Below are positions 18,544 to 25,327 of a DNA stretch of 64,000 nt, piece by piece. Source of the stretch: JAUYMM01 sp049301455 (GTDB lineage: Bacteria; Patescibacteriota; Microgenomatia; UBA8517); NCBI GenBank assembly GCA_049301455.1, contig JBAQKY010000020.1, positions 1 through 64,000 of the forward strand, given 5' to 3'. The position numbers and the translations under genes were made by a program. How positions within the stretch are numbered: the first letter of the stretch is position 1; each line of letters begins with the position of its first letter. Under the pieces are notes generated by a model that saw only the letters and a program-made list of their open reading frames with translations, had not been told where the DNA came from and made no database searches.

Positions 18544-18789
18544 TTAAATTCTCATTCTTTTATTAACACCATTTGCAATTCCACCGAGTTCATTTTCCTG
18601 AGGACGAGACACTGCTCTGAAAATATTATCAATTGAAACGGCAAGTGGATTAAATTTAATTTCAACCACTGGTTGACCAGCATCTATACTATCTGTACCA
18701 ACCGCTGAAACCCATACGCCGTCTAAACCATCGATTAGTGGCTCAATTTCATGTCGTGTTCCCCATACTGTAACGGTTTGTTTTTTCAT
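18544..18789 (-). CDS. small hypothetical protein (accessory cluster)
   Basis: An 81-aa soluble protein (MKKQTVTVWGTRHEIEPLID...) with no recognised family. It is the last gene of a run of small leftward genes at 18.5-20.5 kb. No Shine-Dalgarno sequence is seen; the leader instead holds a strong nested hairpin (18809-18849). It ends 7 nt from the convergent UbiA-like gene. Codon usage appears somewhat richer in G/C than the flanking glycan genes, judged by eye. Confidence 0.55.
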   Translation of the reverse strand: MKKQTVTVWGTRHEIEPLIDGLDGVWVSAVGTDSIDAGQPVVEIKFNPLAVSIDNIFRAVSRPQENELGGIANGVNKRMRI

Positions 18790-18808
18790 AATTTTATATT
18801 TGTAACTT

Positions 18809-18849
18809 TGAGGGGTATTATAGAATTGAAATCTATTTTATACCCCTCA
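18809..18849 (-). repeat. nested RNA hairpin between two small genes
   Basis: The outer arms TGAGGGGTAT and ATACCCCTCA pair perfectly over 10 bp. Inside, ATAGA and TCTAT pair over 5 bp around a 7-nt loop. No T-run follows on either strand, so a simple intrinsic terminator is unlikely. It lies in the leader of the 81-aa gene and 26 nt past the stop of the 68-aa gene. Confidence 0.7.
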
Positions 18850-18875
18850 CGGTTACTATCTTGTCTTGTTATTTT

Positions 18876-19082
18876 TTAGAAAATGATTTCCCCAATCATT
18901 ACAAATCCAACAAGCGCTATCACTAAGCACATCGCTAAGCTAAAAAGGCTCAAGAGTACCGCAAAGAAACGGATCAGACCCCTTTCTTCTTCAACTCGCC
19001 TTATACCTCGCAGCGCTTGTCTTACTTCGATTATCGTTCTCAAATTGTTTACAAATTCGTCATTACCACCATCATTCGACAT
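18876..19082 (-). CDS. small single-pass membrane protein (accessory cluster)
   Basis: A 68-aa protein with an acidic/basic N-terminal half (MSNDGGNDEFVNNLRTIIEV) likely to be helical and one C-terminal membrane helix (about residues 39-67). A Shine-Dalgarno-like AAAGGAA sits about 6 nt before the ATG. Only 11 nt separate it from the frame ending at 19094, suggesting one operon. No family recognised. Confidence 0.6.
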   Translation of the reverse strand: MSNDGGNDEFVNNLRTIIEVRQALRGIRRVEEERGLIRFFAVLLSLFSLAMCLVIALVGFVMIGEIIF

Positions 19083-19093
19083 ATCAATTCCTT

Positions 19094-19252
19094 TCAGTTT
19101 ATTAGGCTTACAAATCCTGAGGCTATTGCCATAATTATTGCACCGACTGGCACATAGACCATGGAAAAGTACATTCCCATACCCATGACGATGAATGGCT
19201 CGTCCTCTGCAAACGATAAAAGGACATACTCACCCTTAAGCCCAAAAAAAAA
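19094..19252 (-). other. open frame continuing the 63-aa gene after a T9 tract (possible frameshift)
   Basis: In the frame shifted by one nucleotide at the T9 tract (19244-19252), about 50 codons stay open to a TGA at 19094, encoding GLKGEYVLLSFAEDEPF followed by a hydrophobic helix. The frame has no proper start before an internal ATG cluster (M-G-M-G-M). A +1 shift or one T too many in the assembly would fuse it to the 63-aa protein. Alternatively a separate peptide of about 30 aa starts at the inner ATGs. Confidence 0.4.
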
Positions 19253-19427
19253 GAGCTATACTACCAATAACAAAAGGTAACAATACCCACGAACTTTCAG
19301 TGTTTGGACCCCACCACGAAGTAATGACAAAACAGACAAAGCAAACCAACCACAGCCAGAATCTATGTTTGTCATATTTCTCAGACAATTCATAAATCTT
19401 TTCAAAAAATTTATCTCTTTTATTCAT
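19236..19427 (-). CDS. small two-helix membrane protein (accessory cluster)
   Basis: A 63-aa protein: basic N-terminus (MNKRDKFFEKIYELSEKYDK), then two hydrophobic stretches around a WWGPNTESSW turn. A strong Shine-Dalgarno, GGAGGTG, is placed 5 nt before the ATG, which fixes the start. The chain ends ALFFWA right at a T9 homopolymer, and the next frame stays open afterwards (see 19094-19252), so the true protein may be about 110 aa with an extra helix. No family recognised. Confidence 0.6.
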   Translation of the reverse strand: MNKRDKFFEKIYELSEKYDKHRFWLWLVCFVCFVITSWWGPNTESSWVLLPFVIGSIALFFWA

Positions 19428-19532
19428 CTTGCACCTCCATGCAAAAGTTTCAGATATGATTCATTAATAGTCATCACCTACTAATGTCAAACAAGATAGT
19501 AAATCAAAGAACAGATCTCAACTTATAGGTAG

Positions 19533-19580
19533 AGAGGAAGCATAATTTTAGAATAGTTGTCTAAGATTAGGCTTCCCTCT
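19533..19580 (-). repeat. nested RNA hairpin between small genes
   Basis: The outer arms AGAGGAAGC and GCTTCCCTCT pair over 9 bp with one unpaired C. The inner arms TTAGA and TCTAA pair around a 7-nt loop. It starts 12 nt past the stop of the 72-aa gene. The two-level plan resembles the element at 18809-18849. The surrounding gap (19428-19592) shows no other gene. Confidence 0.5.
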
Positions 19581-19592
19581 TTCTTGCACTGT

Positions 19593-19811
19593 TTAGTATG
19601 GACGTTGGACAATCATGTCCGTATCGTGCTCGGAAACGCCTTTTTTCTTCGCTTCCAGTCCTTGCAATTCCATTTTCTTTTTTTCAATTCTGTTTCTCTC
19701 CTCCATTGCTTTAGCTACAGCACTAATAGCATCGGCAACTTTATCAATCGAGAGAACCAAACCTGTACCCAACATCAAAGCTACAACAAGCCTCCACAGT
19801 TCAAAATTCAT
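19593..19811 (-). CDS. small protein with signal-anchor and coiled coil (accessory cluster)
   Basis: A 72-aa protein. A hydrophobic N-terminal segment (LWRLVVALMLGTGLVL) is followed by a long charged helix (AVAKAMEERNRIEKKKMELQ) likely to form a coiled coil, with an acidic tail. The AGGAG ribosome site lies 6 nt before ATG 19811 and only 1 nt before the in-frame ATG 19817, so 19811 is the start. A TGAC-repeat motif is found about 80 nt upstream. No family recognised. Confidence 0.6.
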   Translation of the reverse strand: MNFELWRLVVALMLGTGLVLSIDKVADAISAVAKAMEERNRIEKKKMELQGLEAKKKGVSEHDTDMIVQRPY

Positions 19812-19823
19812 TCTCATCTCCTC

Positions 19824-19876
19824 TCAACTAGATGTGTGCAAGAAACTCTACCTATGGATATCCTATAACTAGTTGA
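19824..19876 (-). repeat. inverted repeat upstream of the 72-aa gene
   Basis: TCAACTAG (19824-19831) and CTAGTTGA (19869-19876) are perfect 8-bp arms separated by 37 nt that include a GGATATCC palindrome. In the leftward transcript this would fold just before the ribosome site of the 72-aa gene. Confidence 0.4.
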
Positions 19877-19886
19877 ATGGATTATC

Positions 19887-19904
19887 TTGACACAATTTGG
19901 ACAA
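19887..19904 (-). promoter_or_regulatory. TGAC direct-repeat motif, copy 1
   Basis: The + strand reads ATCTTGACACAATTTGGACA here; the two GAC cores are 11 bp apart (19889 and 19900). It lies upstream of the leftward 72-aa gene. Closely similar sites occur at 20530 and 21956, all preceded by ATC. Such 11-bp tandem spacing is typical of OmpR/PhoB-type winged-helix regulators, one of which is encoded at 20578-21606. Confidence 0.5.
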
Positions 19905-19947
19905 TTTGGATTATTTATTCAGAAATTTTTGAATGTGGAATTTAAAA

Positions 19948-20181
19948 TTACCATCCCTCAGGAAGAGCGGTTGAAGCTGCGCCTAACGCCTGCGCCAACA
20001 TCCTCTTTGTTCTTCCATCAAACGGTCCAGCAGCAGTCAAAGCGTCATCCCTTAGATCTTCCATTAACTTTCCTATTGAAAACTCACCATCCTTAGTTCT
20101 GGTTTCGTCAGGAAGTCTTGGACGATAACCTTTACGGCTACCGTGTCGAATTAGCTTTTCACCAAATTTTCTAATTTCCAC
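19948..20181 (-). CDS. small basic hypothetical protein (accessory cluster)
   Basis: A 77-aa protein with GTG start (MEIRKFGEKLIRHGSRKGYR), basic at the N-terminus and with a helical C-terminal half containing FDGRTKRMLAQALGAAS. Its first 11 nt overlap the end of the 108-aa gene, so translation is probably coupled. It is richer in G/C than the flanking housekeeping genes by eye. No family recognised. Confidence 0.55.
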   Translation of the reverse strand: MEIRKFGEKLIRHGSRKGYRPRLPDETRTKDGEFSIGKLMEDLRDDALTAAGPFDGRTKRMLAQALGAASTALPEGW

Positions 20182-20497
20182 TTTTTCTTTTGAGTTTCAG
20201 TTTACAAACCTTAACACCTTCTTCCATGTACTCTTCCATGTAATATCCGGCATCACTATCTAAAAATTCTGAGAGTTGCTCAGGCGCGCTTGCTCCATCA
20301 ACAGTGATTATTGTGTGTGCCATACGATTCGTACCCATATCATCTGCTGATATTTGAGTTGATAATTCATCCCCAAGTATTACATGCATCCCTTCAACGC
20401 CCCATCGATTTTTAAGCCCAACTCTTTGACCAACAGGGATTTCTTCCCCCATAGACATACATGTTGGACAAACTGAACCACCAAATTCTTTCATCAT
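20171..20497 (-). CDS. small hypothetical protein with N-terminal CxxC (accessory cluster)
   Basis: A 108-aa soluble protein. An early VCPTCMSMGEE gives a C-x2-C pair that might bind metal, though no second pair follows. The rest is acidic and ends in a basic VCKLKLKRKSGN. It is divergent from the winged-helix regulator gene, sharing an 80-nt intergenic region that carries the TGAC repeats, so it is a prime candidate for control by that regulator. No family recognised. Confidence 0.55.
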   Translation of the reverse strand: MMKEFGGSVCPTCMSMGEEIPVGQRVGLKNRWGVEGMHVILGDELSTQISADDMGTNRMAHTIITVDGASAPEQLSEFLDSDAGYYMEEYMEEGVKVCKLKLKRKSGN

Positions 20498-20529
20498 AAC
20501 TTTATTTTAACCTCAAACATATAAACATC

Positions 20530-20568
20530 TTGACTTATTTTGACATTTTTATGACACAAGAGTAAAAT
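20530..20568 (+). promoter_or_regulatory. regulator promoter overlapped by three TGAC repeats (motif copy 2)
   Basis: A near-consensus promoter, TTGACA (20540-20545), 17 nt, TAAAAT (20563-20568), lies 9 nt before ATG 20578. TGAC occurs at 20531, 20541 and 20552, spaced 10 and 11 bp, so the repeats cover the -35 box. Binding there by the downstream regulator would be expected to repress it. No Shine-Dalgarno is present, so the message is near-leaderless. Confidence 0.65.
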
Positions 20569-20577
20569 ACTATAGGT

Positions 20578-21606
20578 ATGGAAAGTTTAACTACGTGGGA
20601 ATTTTCTTTGGAAACTGAAGCAAAAAGAATTCTGCATACTGCTTACCAAACATATGTTGGCTTTTATAAAAGTAATGGTTTTATTGTGCTGCCTAAAAAC
20701 ATAAAAACATTTAATTCTAATATTGTCATCCTTCCTAAAATAGATTTTAATTCAATACCTAAGTTTTGGAAAAGAGTTTCTAAAATAGATATCTATGCAA
20801 ACCCAATGGTAATTGATAAAAATTTAATTGCAGATTTTAAAAATCTCCTTTCTAAATACAATCTTGAAACACCAAACTACAAAAAAACAATGCAAGTGTG
20901 GGCAAAGGCCGAAAAAGAGGTTATCAATGCAATTTACGACGTATTGCCAGACAAAAAAGACAAAATTAAAAAAATAGTAATCAATCCAACAAAGACAGGA
21001 ACCGTTTGTAGTTTTGATTGGGACAATCAAGGTAATTTTTTGATACTTCTTCGAGATGATCAAAATATTCACAAAATAACAGAGGCATTAGTTACGTCAC
21101 TAACCCGAGAAGATATTTATGAAAAACTAAGTGGTCTATGGCAAGAAAGCGAAATTATTTCAGATTTTTTAATTACACAAACAAAAATAGCAGATGTCTT
21201 AAAAAAATATGAGCCAATTGATATGTATTCCCCTACAATGAAAGGTGTCCGCAGTAAAGATGTTGGTAACTTATTAAAAATAAGTAGTGACTATTACAAA
21301 GAACTTAGTATCCCAAATTTTGACACTCCTTTTTCATTAAATGGTTTAACACCAGAGGTAAACAAAAAACCAATTTTAGATTTAACAAACAACGAGAAAC
21401 AAATTCTGTATTTATTAATTAAAAACTCAAACAATCTTGTTTCATTTGATCAAATTTCAGATATCATATTTGTAAATGAAGAAAAATTCAGCCTTTTTGC
21501 CCTAGCCAAGTTTATACAAAGACTTAGAGAAAAATTAGAAAAAAACGGTATTTCAGGAAGCTTCATACAAACTCTGCGTGGTAAAGGATATTTGCTAAAG
21601 AATTAA
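20578..21606 (+). CDS. protein with C-terminal OmpR-type winged-helix DNA-binding domain
   Basis: A 342-aa protein. The last 80 or so residues match the Trans_reg_C winged helix: PILDLTNNEKQILYLLIKN, FDQISDIIF, ALAKFIQRLREKLEKNG and the closing FIQTLRGKGYLL wing. The first 240 residues are not a receiver domain and match nothing I recognise; they contain helical, lysine-rich segments and a LTREDIYEKLSGLWQESEI block. The gene is the only rightward one among small leftward genes. Its promoter and those of two neighbours carry TGAC direct repeats with about 11-bp period, the spacing OmpR/PhoB-like domains use. It is therefore a likely local autoregulator; the signal sensed is unknown. Confidence 0.75.
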   Translation: MESLTTWEFSLETEAKRILHTAYQTYVGFYKSNGFIVLPKNIKTFNSNIVILPKIDFNSIPKFWKRVSKIDIYANPMVIDKNLIADFKNLLSKYNLETPNYKKTMQVWAKAEKEVINAIYDVLPDKKDKIKKIVINPTKTGTVCSFDWDNQGNFLILLRDDQNIHKITEALVTSLTREDIYEKLSGLWQESEIISDFLITQTKIADVLKKYEPIDMYSPTMKGVRSKDVGNLLKISSDYYKELSIPNFDTPFSLNGLTPEVNKKPILDLTNNEKQILYLLIKNSNNLVSFDQISDIIFVNEEKFSLFALAKFIQRLREKLEKNGISGSFIQTLRGKGYLLKN

Positions 21607-21923
21607 GAACGACGCCCTCTCATGGCTTCAAAAATACCCGGCTGCTCTGCCTCAATTATCCTTACTGTTTCAGTACCTGCAAGCACAAGTCCTTCGGCCA
21701 GCACAATATCTGGAATTGGAGTTCTAGCCTCGAGTATTTTTTCTCTTTCTCTAAAATCTTGCCACAACTGACCCTCATTAACATCTGGGTTCTCACGAAG
21801 ATACGTGTCAATAGTTGCTCGTGCGGCAGCCCTTGATTTCGGAGACACTTCAAAAGCTCCATCACAAGGTGGTGAAGAAATTTCAGTTAAAGCAACCCAT
21901 ATTGGATCGAATCCTGTTGACAT
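21603..21923 (-). CDS. small hypothetical protein convergent with the regulator
   Basis: A 106-aa soluble protein (MSTGFDPIWVALTEISSPPC...), predicted mostly helical, with a QLWQDFREREKILEAR segment and a basic RGRRS end. The ATG at 21923 is preferred over a TTG at 21941, although neither has a clear ribosome site. It overlaps the stop of the winged-helix gene by 4 nt. A TGAC-repeat motif sits about 35 nt upstream. Base composition is higher in G/C than nearby genes. No family recognised. Confidence 0.5.
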   Translation of the reverse strand: MSTGFDPIWVALTEISSPPCDGAFEVSPKSRAAARATIDTYLRENPDVNEGQLWQDFREREKILEARTPIPDIVLAEGLVLAGTETVRIIEAEQPGIFEAMRGRRS

Positions 21924-21955
21924 ATCAATATGATCGCACAAATTTGAAATTTATC

Positions 21956-21973
21956 TTGACATCATTTTGACAT
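21956..21973 (-). promoter_or_regulatory. TGAC direct-repeat motif, copy 3
   Basis: The + strand reads TTGACATCATTTTGACATT with GAC cores 11 bp apart (21958 and 21969), preceded by ATC as in copy 1 and copy 2. It lies between the PEGA/SH3 gene end and the start of the 106-aa gene, both leftward. Confidence 0.5.
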
Positions 21974-21981
21974 TTGAAGTT

Positions 21982-22845
21982 TTAAATCTTAGTTACAAAT
22001 TCACTACTTACCCACCCTTCAACTTCATTTGTAGCACCTTCATTTGTAGTACTAACAATTTTTATTTTGTACCAGCTTGCATTTTCACCTTCTTCAAGAA
22101 TTTCATATTCTTCATCTGGTTTAACTTGTGCAATTTCTGGGAATCCTGTGTTAGCCCCACTTCTAACTCTTAGAAATCCAGTATCTGTTTTATTTATCTT
22201 TATTCTACCCAAATTAGGTGTTTCTGCTGTTTCTCCCAAAACTGCAAGTTGTTCTTGTTCTTTTGGTTTATCTGACTTTGCAAGTTTAACTGAAGCTGTT
22301 AATTTATAACCTGCATAGACTCTGATTGGAAGTGATTTTTCTAGATATTTATCTGAAGAAACCACTAATGTATGATCTCCTGCAGGAATTTTTACACGAA
22401 GTGGTGTGTATCCATATATCTTTCCATCAATTGACACTTGGGCATTATCAGGTACAGAAACAACAGTAACATATGATTCTAGTCCTCCAAGCTTATCAAA
22501 TGAAACAACTACTCCACTTGATGATTCTTCAGTTTCTCTGAAGACTCTTTTAACAATTGTTCTAATACCTGGTACTAACTTAATTTTTGTTTCATAATCA
22601 TCAAGAACCACACCTTCTACTGGGTCAGGTTTAATTCGAAGTAGAATTTCTCCTGATTCTCTATTTGCTTCATATGGTGTTTTACCAACTTCTACATCAT
22701 TAATATAAACAGTTGCAATTGGATCTGATTCAACAAGTATTCCTGACTGCTGGTCTTTAAAAACACCCAAAAACAAAAGAGCTGCAAAACCGACTACAAC
22801 TATTCCAACTAAAGCTAATATTGTACTAATAATCTTTTTCTTCAT
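21982..22845 (-). CDS. membrane-anchored protein with two PEGA domains and an SH3b domain
   Basis: A 287-aa protein. An N-terminal membrane anchor (about residues 4-25) is followed by a PEGA domain (GILVESDPIATVYINDVEVG), a second PEGA copy (VVSVPDNAQVSIDGKIYGYT then PAGDHTLVV) and a C-terminal bacterial SH3 domain (LRVRSGANTGFPEIAQV then EGWVSSEFV). The layout predicts an extracytoplasmic surface protein that binds cell-wall material. The start at ATG 22845 removes 14 unlikely residues before MKKKI. It is divergent from hsp20 with 110 nt between. Confidence 0.85.
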   Translation of the reverse strand: MKKKIISTILALVGIVVVGFAALLFLGVFKDQQSGILVESDPIATVYINDVEVGKTPYEANRESGEILLRIKPDPVEGVVLDDYETKIKLVPGIRTIVKRVFRETEESSSGVVVSFDKLGGLESYVTVVSVPDNAQVSIDGKIYGYTPLRVKIPAGDHTLVVSSDKYLEKSLPIRVYAGYKLTASVKLAKSDKPKEQEQLAVLGETAETPNLGRIKINKTDTGFLRVRSGANTGFPEIAQVKPDEEYEILEEGENASWYKIKIVSTTNEGATNEVEGWVSSEFVTKI

Positions 22846-22876
22846 GTCTAAAGTGTACCAGATTTTAAAAAAACTC

Positions 22877-22935
22877 TTGACAAACAATTTAAGAATTATT
22901 ATATTATATTGGCACTCACAACATTAGAGTGACAA
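22877..22935 (+). promoter_or_regulatory. hsp20 promoter with CIRCE operator
   Basis: TTGACA (22877-22882), 17 nt, TATATT (22900-22905) form a strong promoter. Directly downstream is TTGGCACTC-N9-GAGTGACAA (22909-22935), close to the CIRCE consensus TTAGCACTC-N9-GAGTGCTAA bound by the HrcA repressor. HrcA itself is not in the window. Confidence 0.85.
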
Positions 22936-22955
22936 AGAAAGAAGGTGATAATATT

Positions 22956-23330
22956 ATGCAACTAGTACGATTTGATCCATTCAAAAGTCTACTTGATGAT
23001 GACAACTGGCCAACAGCCAGACAAAACGGTCTGAAAATTCATGAAACCGAAACTGATATTATTGCTCAAGCAGTTGTAGCAGGAATTCCAGCAGAAAATG
23101 TTGAGGCAAATATAGTTGACGGAGTTCTTACAATCAAAGCAGAAGTAAAAGAGGAAGATAAAACAAAAGATGAATTTAAGTCTTCTTCATATCAATACTA
23201 CTACACTGCTGCATTGTCAGGTGGAGATTGGCAAAAAGCTGAAGCAGAAGTTAAGCATGGTATCTTAACAGTTACCATTCCAAAAGCTGAAGAGGCAAAG
23301 CCAAAAAAGATAATGATCAAAACTAAGTAA
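22956..23330 (+). CDS. Hsp20/alpha-crystallin small heat-shock protein
   Basis: A 124-aa ATP-independent holdase chaperone. The alpha-crystallin domain is visible from GLKIHETETDIIAQAVVAGI through VDGVLTIKAE to the closing VKHGILTVTIPKAE, where I-x-I/V-type residues normally sit near the C-terminus (here IMIKTK). The start at ATG 22956 is chosen because AAGGTG lies 9 nt upstream; a GTG at 22929 would fall inside the CIRCE operator. Heat induction through HrcA is inferred from that operator. A tRNA gene follows 43 nt downstream. Confidence 0.9.
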   Translation: MQLVRFDPFKSLLDDDNWPTARQNGLKIHETETDIIAQAVVAGIPAENVEANIVDGVLTIKAEVKEEDKTKDEFKSSSYQYYYTAALSGGDWQKAEAEVKHGILTVTIPKAEEAKPKKIMIKTK

Positions 23331-23347
23331 GCAGTGAGTAATTCAAT

Positions 23348-23373
23348 AGTAGCCATGATATAATGTGGCTACT
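23348..23373 (+). promoter_or_regulatory. tRNA-Cys -10 box inside an inverted repeat
   Basis: AGTAGCCA and TGGCTACT are perfect 8-bp arms around a 10-nt centre that holds TATAAT (23359-23364). The repeat ends exactly where the tRNA begins, so transcription would start about 3 nt before the mature 5' end. No good -35 box is seen. Confidence 0.55.
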
Positions 23374-23445
23374 GGCCGGGTGGCGAAGTGGAAACGCCGG
23401 GGACTGCAAATCCTCTATGCGCGGGTTCGATTCCCGCTCCGGCCT
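23374..23445 (+). tRNA. tRNA-Cys (anticodon GCA)
   Basis: The 72 nt fold as a cloverleaf. Acceptor GGCCGGG pairs with TCCGGCC (one G-U), the D stem is GCG/CGC, and the anticodon stem GGGGA/TCCTC presents the loop CTGCAAA with anticodon GCA. The T arm is GCGGG-TTCGATT-CCCGC. The discriminator base is T (U73), the identity mark of tRNA-Cys. The 3' CCA is not encoded. Confidence 0.95.
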
Positions 23446-23512
23446 CAGATTAGTTTCATATAAAAAGACAATTTTAAGATTACAGCAAAAAGGACACCGC
23501 AGTTAATCTGTT

Positions 23513-23539
23513 GAGATAGATCATCAACAATCTCTTTTT
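23513..23539 (+). terminator. possible terminator after tRNA-Cys
   Basis: GAGAT (23513-23517) pairs with ATCTC (23530-23534), followed by TTTTT. A second hairpin, TATCTCT-acac-AGAGATA, lies just beyond (23548-23565). The rest of the 23446-23575 gap shows no gene. Confidence 0.45.
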
Positions 23540-23575
23540 GGTGTAACTATCTCTACACAGAGATATAACATAAAA

Positions 23576-23598
23576 AAATACTTAGTACCTTAGTATTT
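23576..23598 (-). terminator. intrinsic terminator of the kinase-like gene
   Basis: Reading leftward, AAATACT and AGTATTT form a 7-bp stem with a 9-nt loop, followed by a T-run that starts in the stem and extends beyond it. The stem overlaps the stop codon at 23598. AT-rich and weak, but well placed. Confidence 0.5.
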
Positions 23599-24329
23599 TA
23601 TTCCAATTCTTTACCAATTGTCTCTGGCCAATATTCTAAATCAATAAACCAAACATTGTTGTCTTTATCTCTAATAGAATTGTCACGCTCAAAAAAATCG
23701 TCAACCACAATTCCGTTCTCCTCCAGTAATTTAATATCAGAGCTATACTCTTCATTCCATGTTGTAATTGGTTCACCTTTACCCTCTTTAAATTCTATTG
23801 TCATTGCAACAGGCTCCCCATTCCATGTCCATATACCTTCTAATTTTGGAATCCTGTTGGGTAAAAGATTATTACCTTTCTGAATACCTAAAACTTGCCT
23901 TTCAAATAATTTTCTACGACTTGCAGATTCCCTACCTTCTTTTGAATCATCAAACCGTGAATCTGTCCATTCTGTTAGAGTTCTTTTGAATTCATCTTCC
24001 GAAATGACATTACCCTTCCAATCTTTAAGATTATCTCTACGCACTCCCGATTTCTGTACAAAATCTATTAGGATCTCTTGAGGAATAATTCCTAAACGAA
24101 AAACTTTTAAAAAACTTTTCCCCACTGCACCTTTATCGATTTTGAAGCCAATAGAATCTTGGCCCATTCCGCCTAAAGTTATTCCTTTTACGGTCAAATC
24201 TAATTTATGTTCAAACAATAACTCCTCAAGTTGATAGTGTGGAATATCACGCAACTCTGGCATTGACCTTGATTGCGCTTCTTTGTCTAGAACAACATTA
24301 AATTTACTAGGTTCTATTAATTTATCCAT
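23598..24329 (-). CDS. hypothetical protein with faint protein-kinase-like features
   Basis: A 243-aa soluble protein. Parts recall a protein-kinase or phosphotransferase fold: GGMGQDSIGFKID followed by SFLKVFR (nucleotide loop and lysine strand), PVAMTIEFKEGKGE (hinge-like), then GIVVDDFFERDNSIRD and VWFIDLEYW in the place of the catalytic D...N loop and the DFG-type metal aspartate. A charged insertion rich in Arg and Ser (about residues 115-145) separates the halves. No family is recognised with certainty. A possible AAGGA ribosome site lies about 14 nt upstream. It is a single-gene unit with its own terminator. Confidence 0.5.
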   Translation of the reverse strand: MDKLIEPSKFNVVLDKEAQSRSMPELRDIPHYQLEELLFEHKLDLTVKGITLGGMGQDSIGFKIDKGAVGKSFLKVFRLGIIPQEILIDFVQKSGVRRDNLKDWKGNVISEDEFKRTLTEWTDSRFDDSKEGRESASRRKLFERQVLGIQKGNNLLPNRIPKLEGIWTWNGEPVAMTIEFKEGKGEPITTWNEEYSSDIKLLEENGIVVDDFFERDNSIRDKDNNVWFIDLEYWPETIGKELE

Positions 24330-24452
24330 AATTCCGTATTAGTTCCTTTCTTTTAATCTCATGACTTCTTGGGGTAACTATTTTTATAACTTTACATTTA
24401 TACTCAACATAAGGAATTATATTACTAGAGGTATGGTAAAGCCATCGCCTTT

Positions 24453-25259
24453 TTATTTAACTTCATAAAAATATTCATATGGGGTTAAGGAAATATAAAA
24501 CCACATTGGAATTTGTTTTACTGGAACTGATTTTACAAAAGAACTAAATTGACTTTGATATGCATAGACCGCCTTAACTTTATTTATAACTCCAGATATA
24601 CCGACCCAAATTTTGAAGCTTGGTGATTTTCTACTAAATTTAAAATTTTTATCTTTTGCCATTTGTTCAGGAAGTGAAAGTTTTTTGAAAAGTTTCTCAG
24701 GAGTTGATGTGTACCAAAGATGGATATTTTCAAATTCATTATTAATTAATTCTGTAGCAACTTTTGAGAGTACTATATGGTCCGGATGACCGTAGCCCCC
24801 TGATTCATCATAGGTAATAACCAAGTCAGGATCAATCTCTTTTATTGTTTGTCTGACATCATCAATCAAATCGTCTTTGAATTGATCAACTCCATTATCT
24901 GGATAATCTTTTAGAGTTAACTTTTTAATACCTAATATCTTTGCAACATTTTGTGCTTCGATAGATCTTATATATTTTAAATTATCATCAAAATGTGCAT
25001 CATCATTCCCTTTTTCACCTTTTGTTAAAATAATCCAATTAATTTCTATTCCTTTATCTACAAATTGAGTGATCGTCCCACCTAACGAGTTTGCTTCATC
25101 ATCAGGGTGAGGAAAAATAATTAGTACTTTCTTTATATTATTAAAATCATTAATATTTTTAGTTGGGACTTTTAGGTCATTTGCTTCGTTAAAACCGTAT
25201 AGCCAAAAACAGATAAATAAAATGAATAGTATAGCTATCAAGATAATTATAATCTTCAT
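24453..25259 (-). CDS. PIG-L/LmbE family N-acetylglucosaminyl deacetylase-like protein
   Basis: A 268-aa protein with an N-terminal membrane anchor (about residues 2-20) and a zinc-dependent deacetylase domain. The signature HPDDEANSLGG carries the catalytic Asp and zinc ligands, and GYGHPDHIVLS supplies the third ligand, as in MshB and GlcNAc-PI de-N-acetylase. Members remove acetyl groups from N-acetylated sugars. Membrane anchoring suggests an envelope glycolipid substrate, which fits the many glycan genes in this window. It is monocistronic. Confidence 0.88.
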   Translation of the reverse strand: MKIIIILIAILFILFICFWLYGFNEANDLKVPTKNINDFNNIKKVLIIFPHPDDEANSLGGTITQFVDKGIEINWIILTKGEKGNDDAHFDDNLKYIRSIEAQNVAKILGIKKLTLKDYPDNGVDQFKDDLIDDVRQTIKEIDPDLVITYDESGGYGHPDHIVLSKVATELINNEFENIHLWYTSTPEKLFKKLSLPEQMAKDKNFKFSRKSPSFKIWVGISGVINKVKAVYAYQSQFSSFVKSVPVKQIPMWFYISLTPYEYFYEVK

Positions 25260-25327
25260 TACATAATTTTATCCTAATATACAGAAAACATGAAGTACAC
25301 CTCAAACATTAAAAACTACCCCATAAT

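Noticed and set aside
19441..19500. Fourth copy of the TGAC-repeat motif near 19490
   Set aside because: Only a shortened ATCTTG-TTTGACATT is present, on the other strand and without the 11-bp spacing; too weak to count.
24432..24452. Apparent hairpin AAAGCC...GCCTTTTT after the PIG-L gene
   Set aside because: The arms are direct-like, not complementary, so they cannot pair as a terminator.
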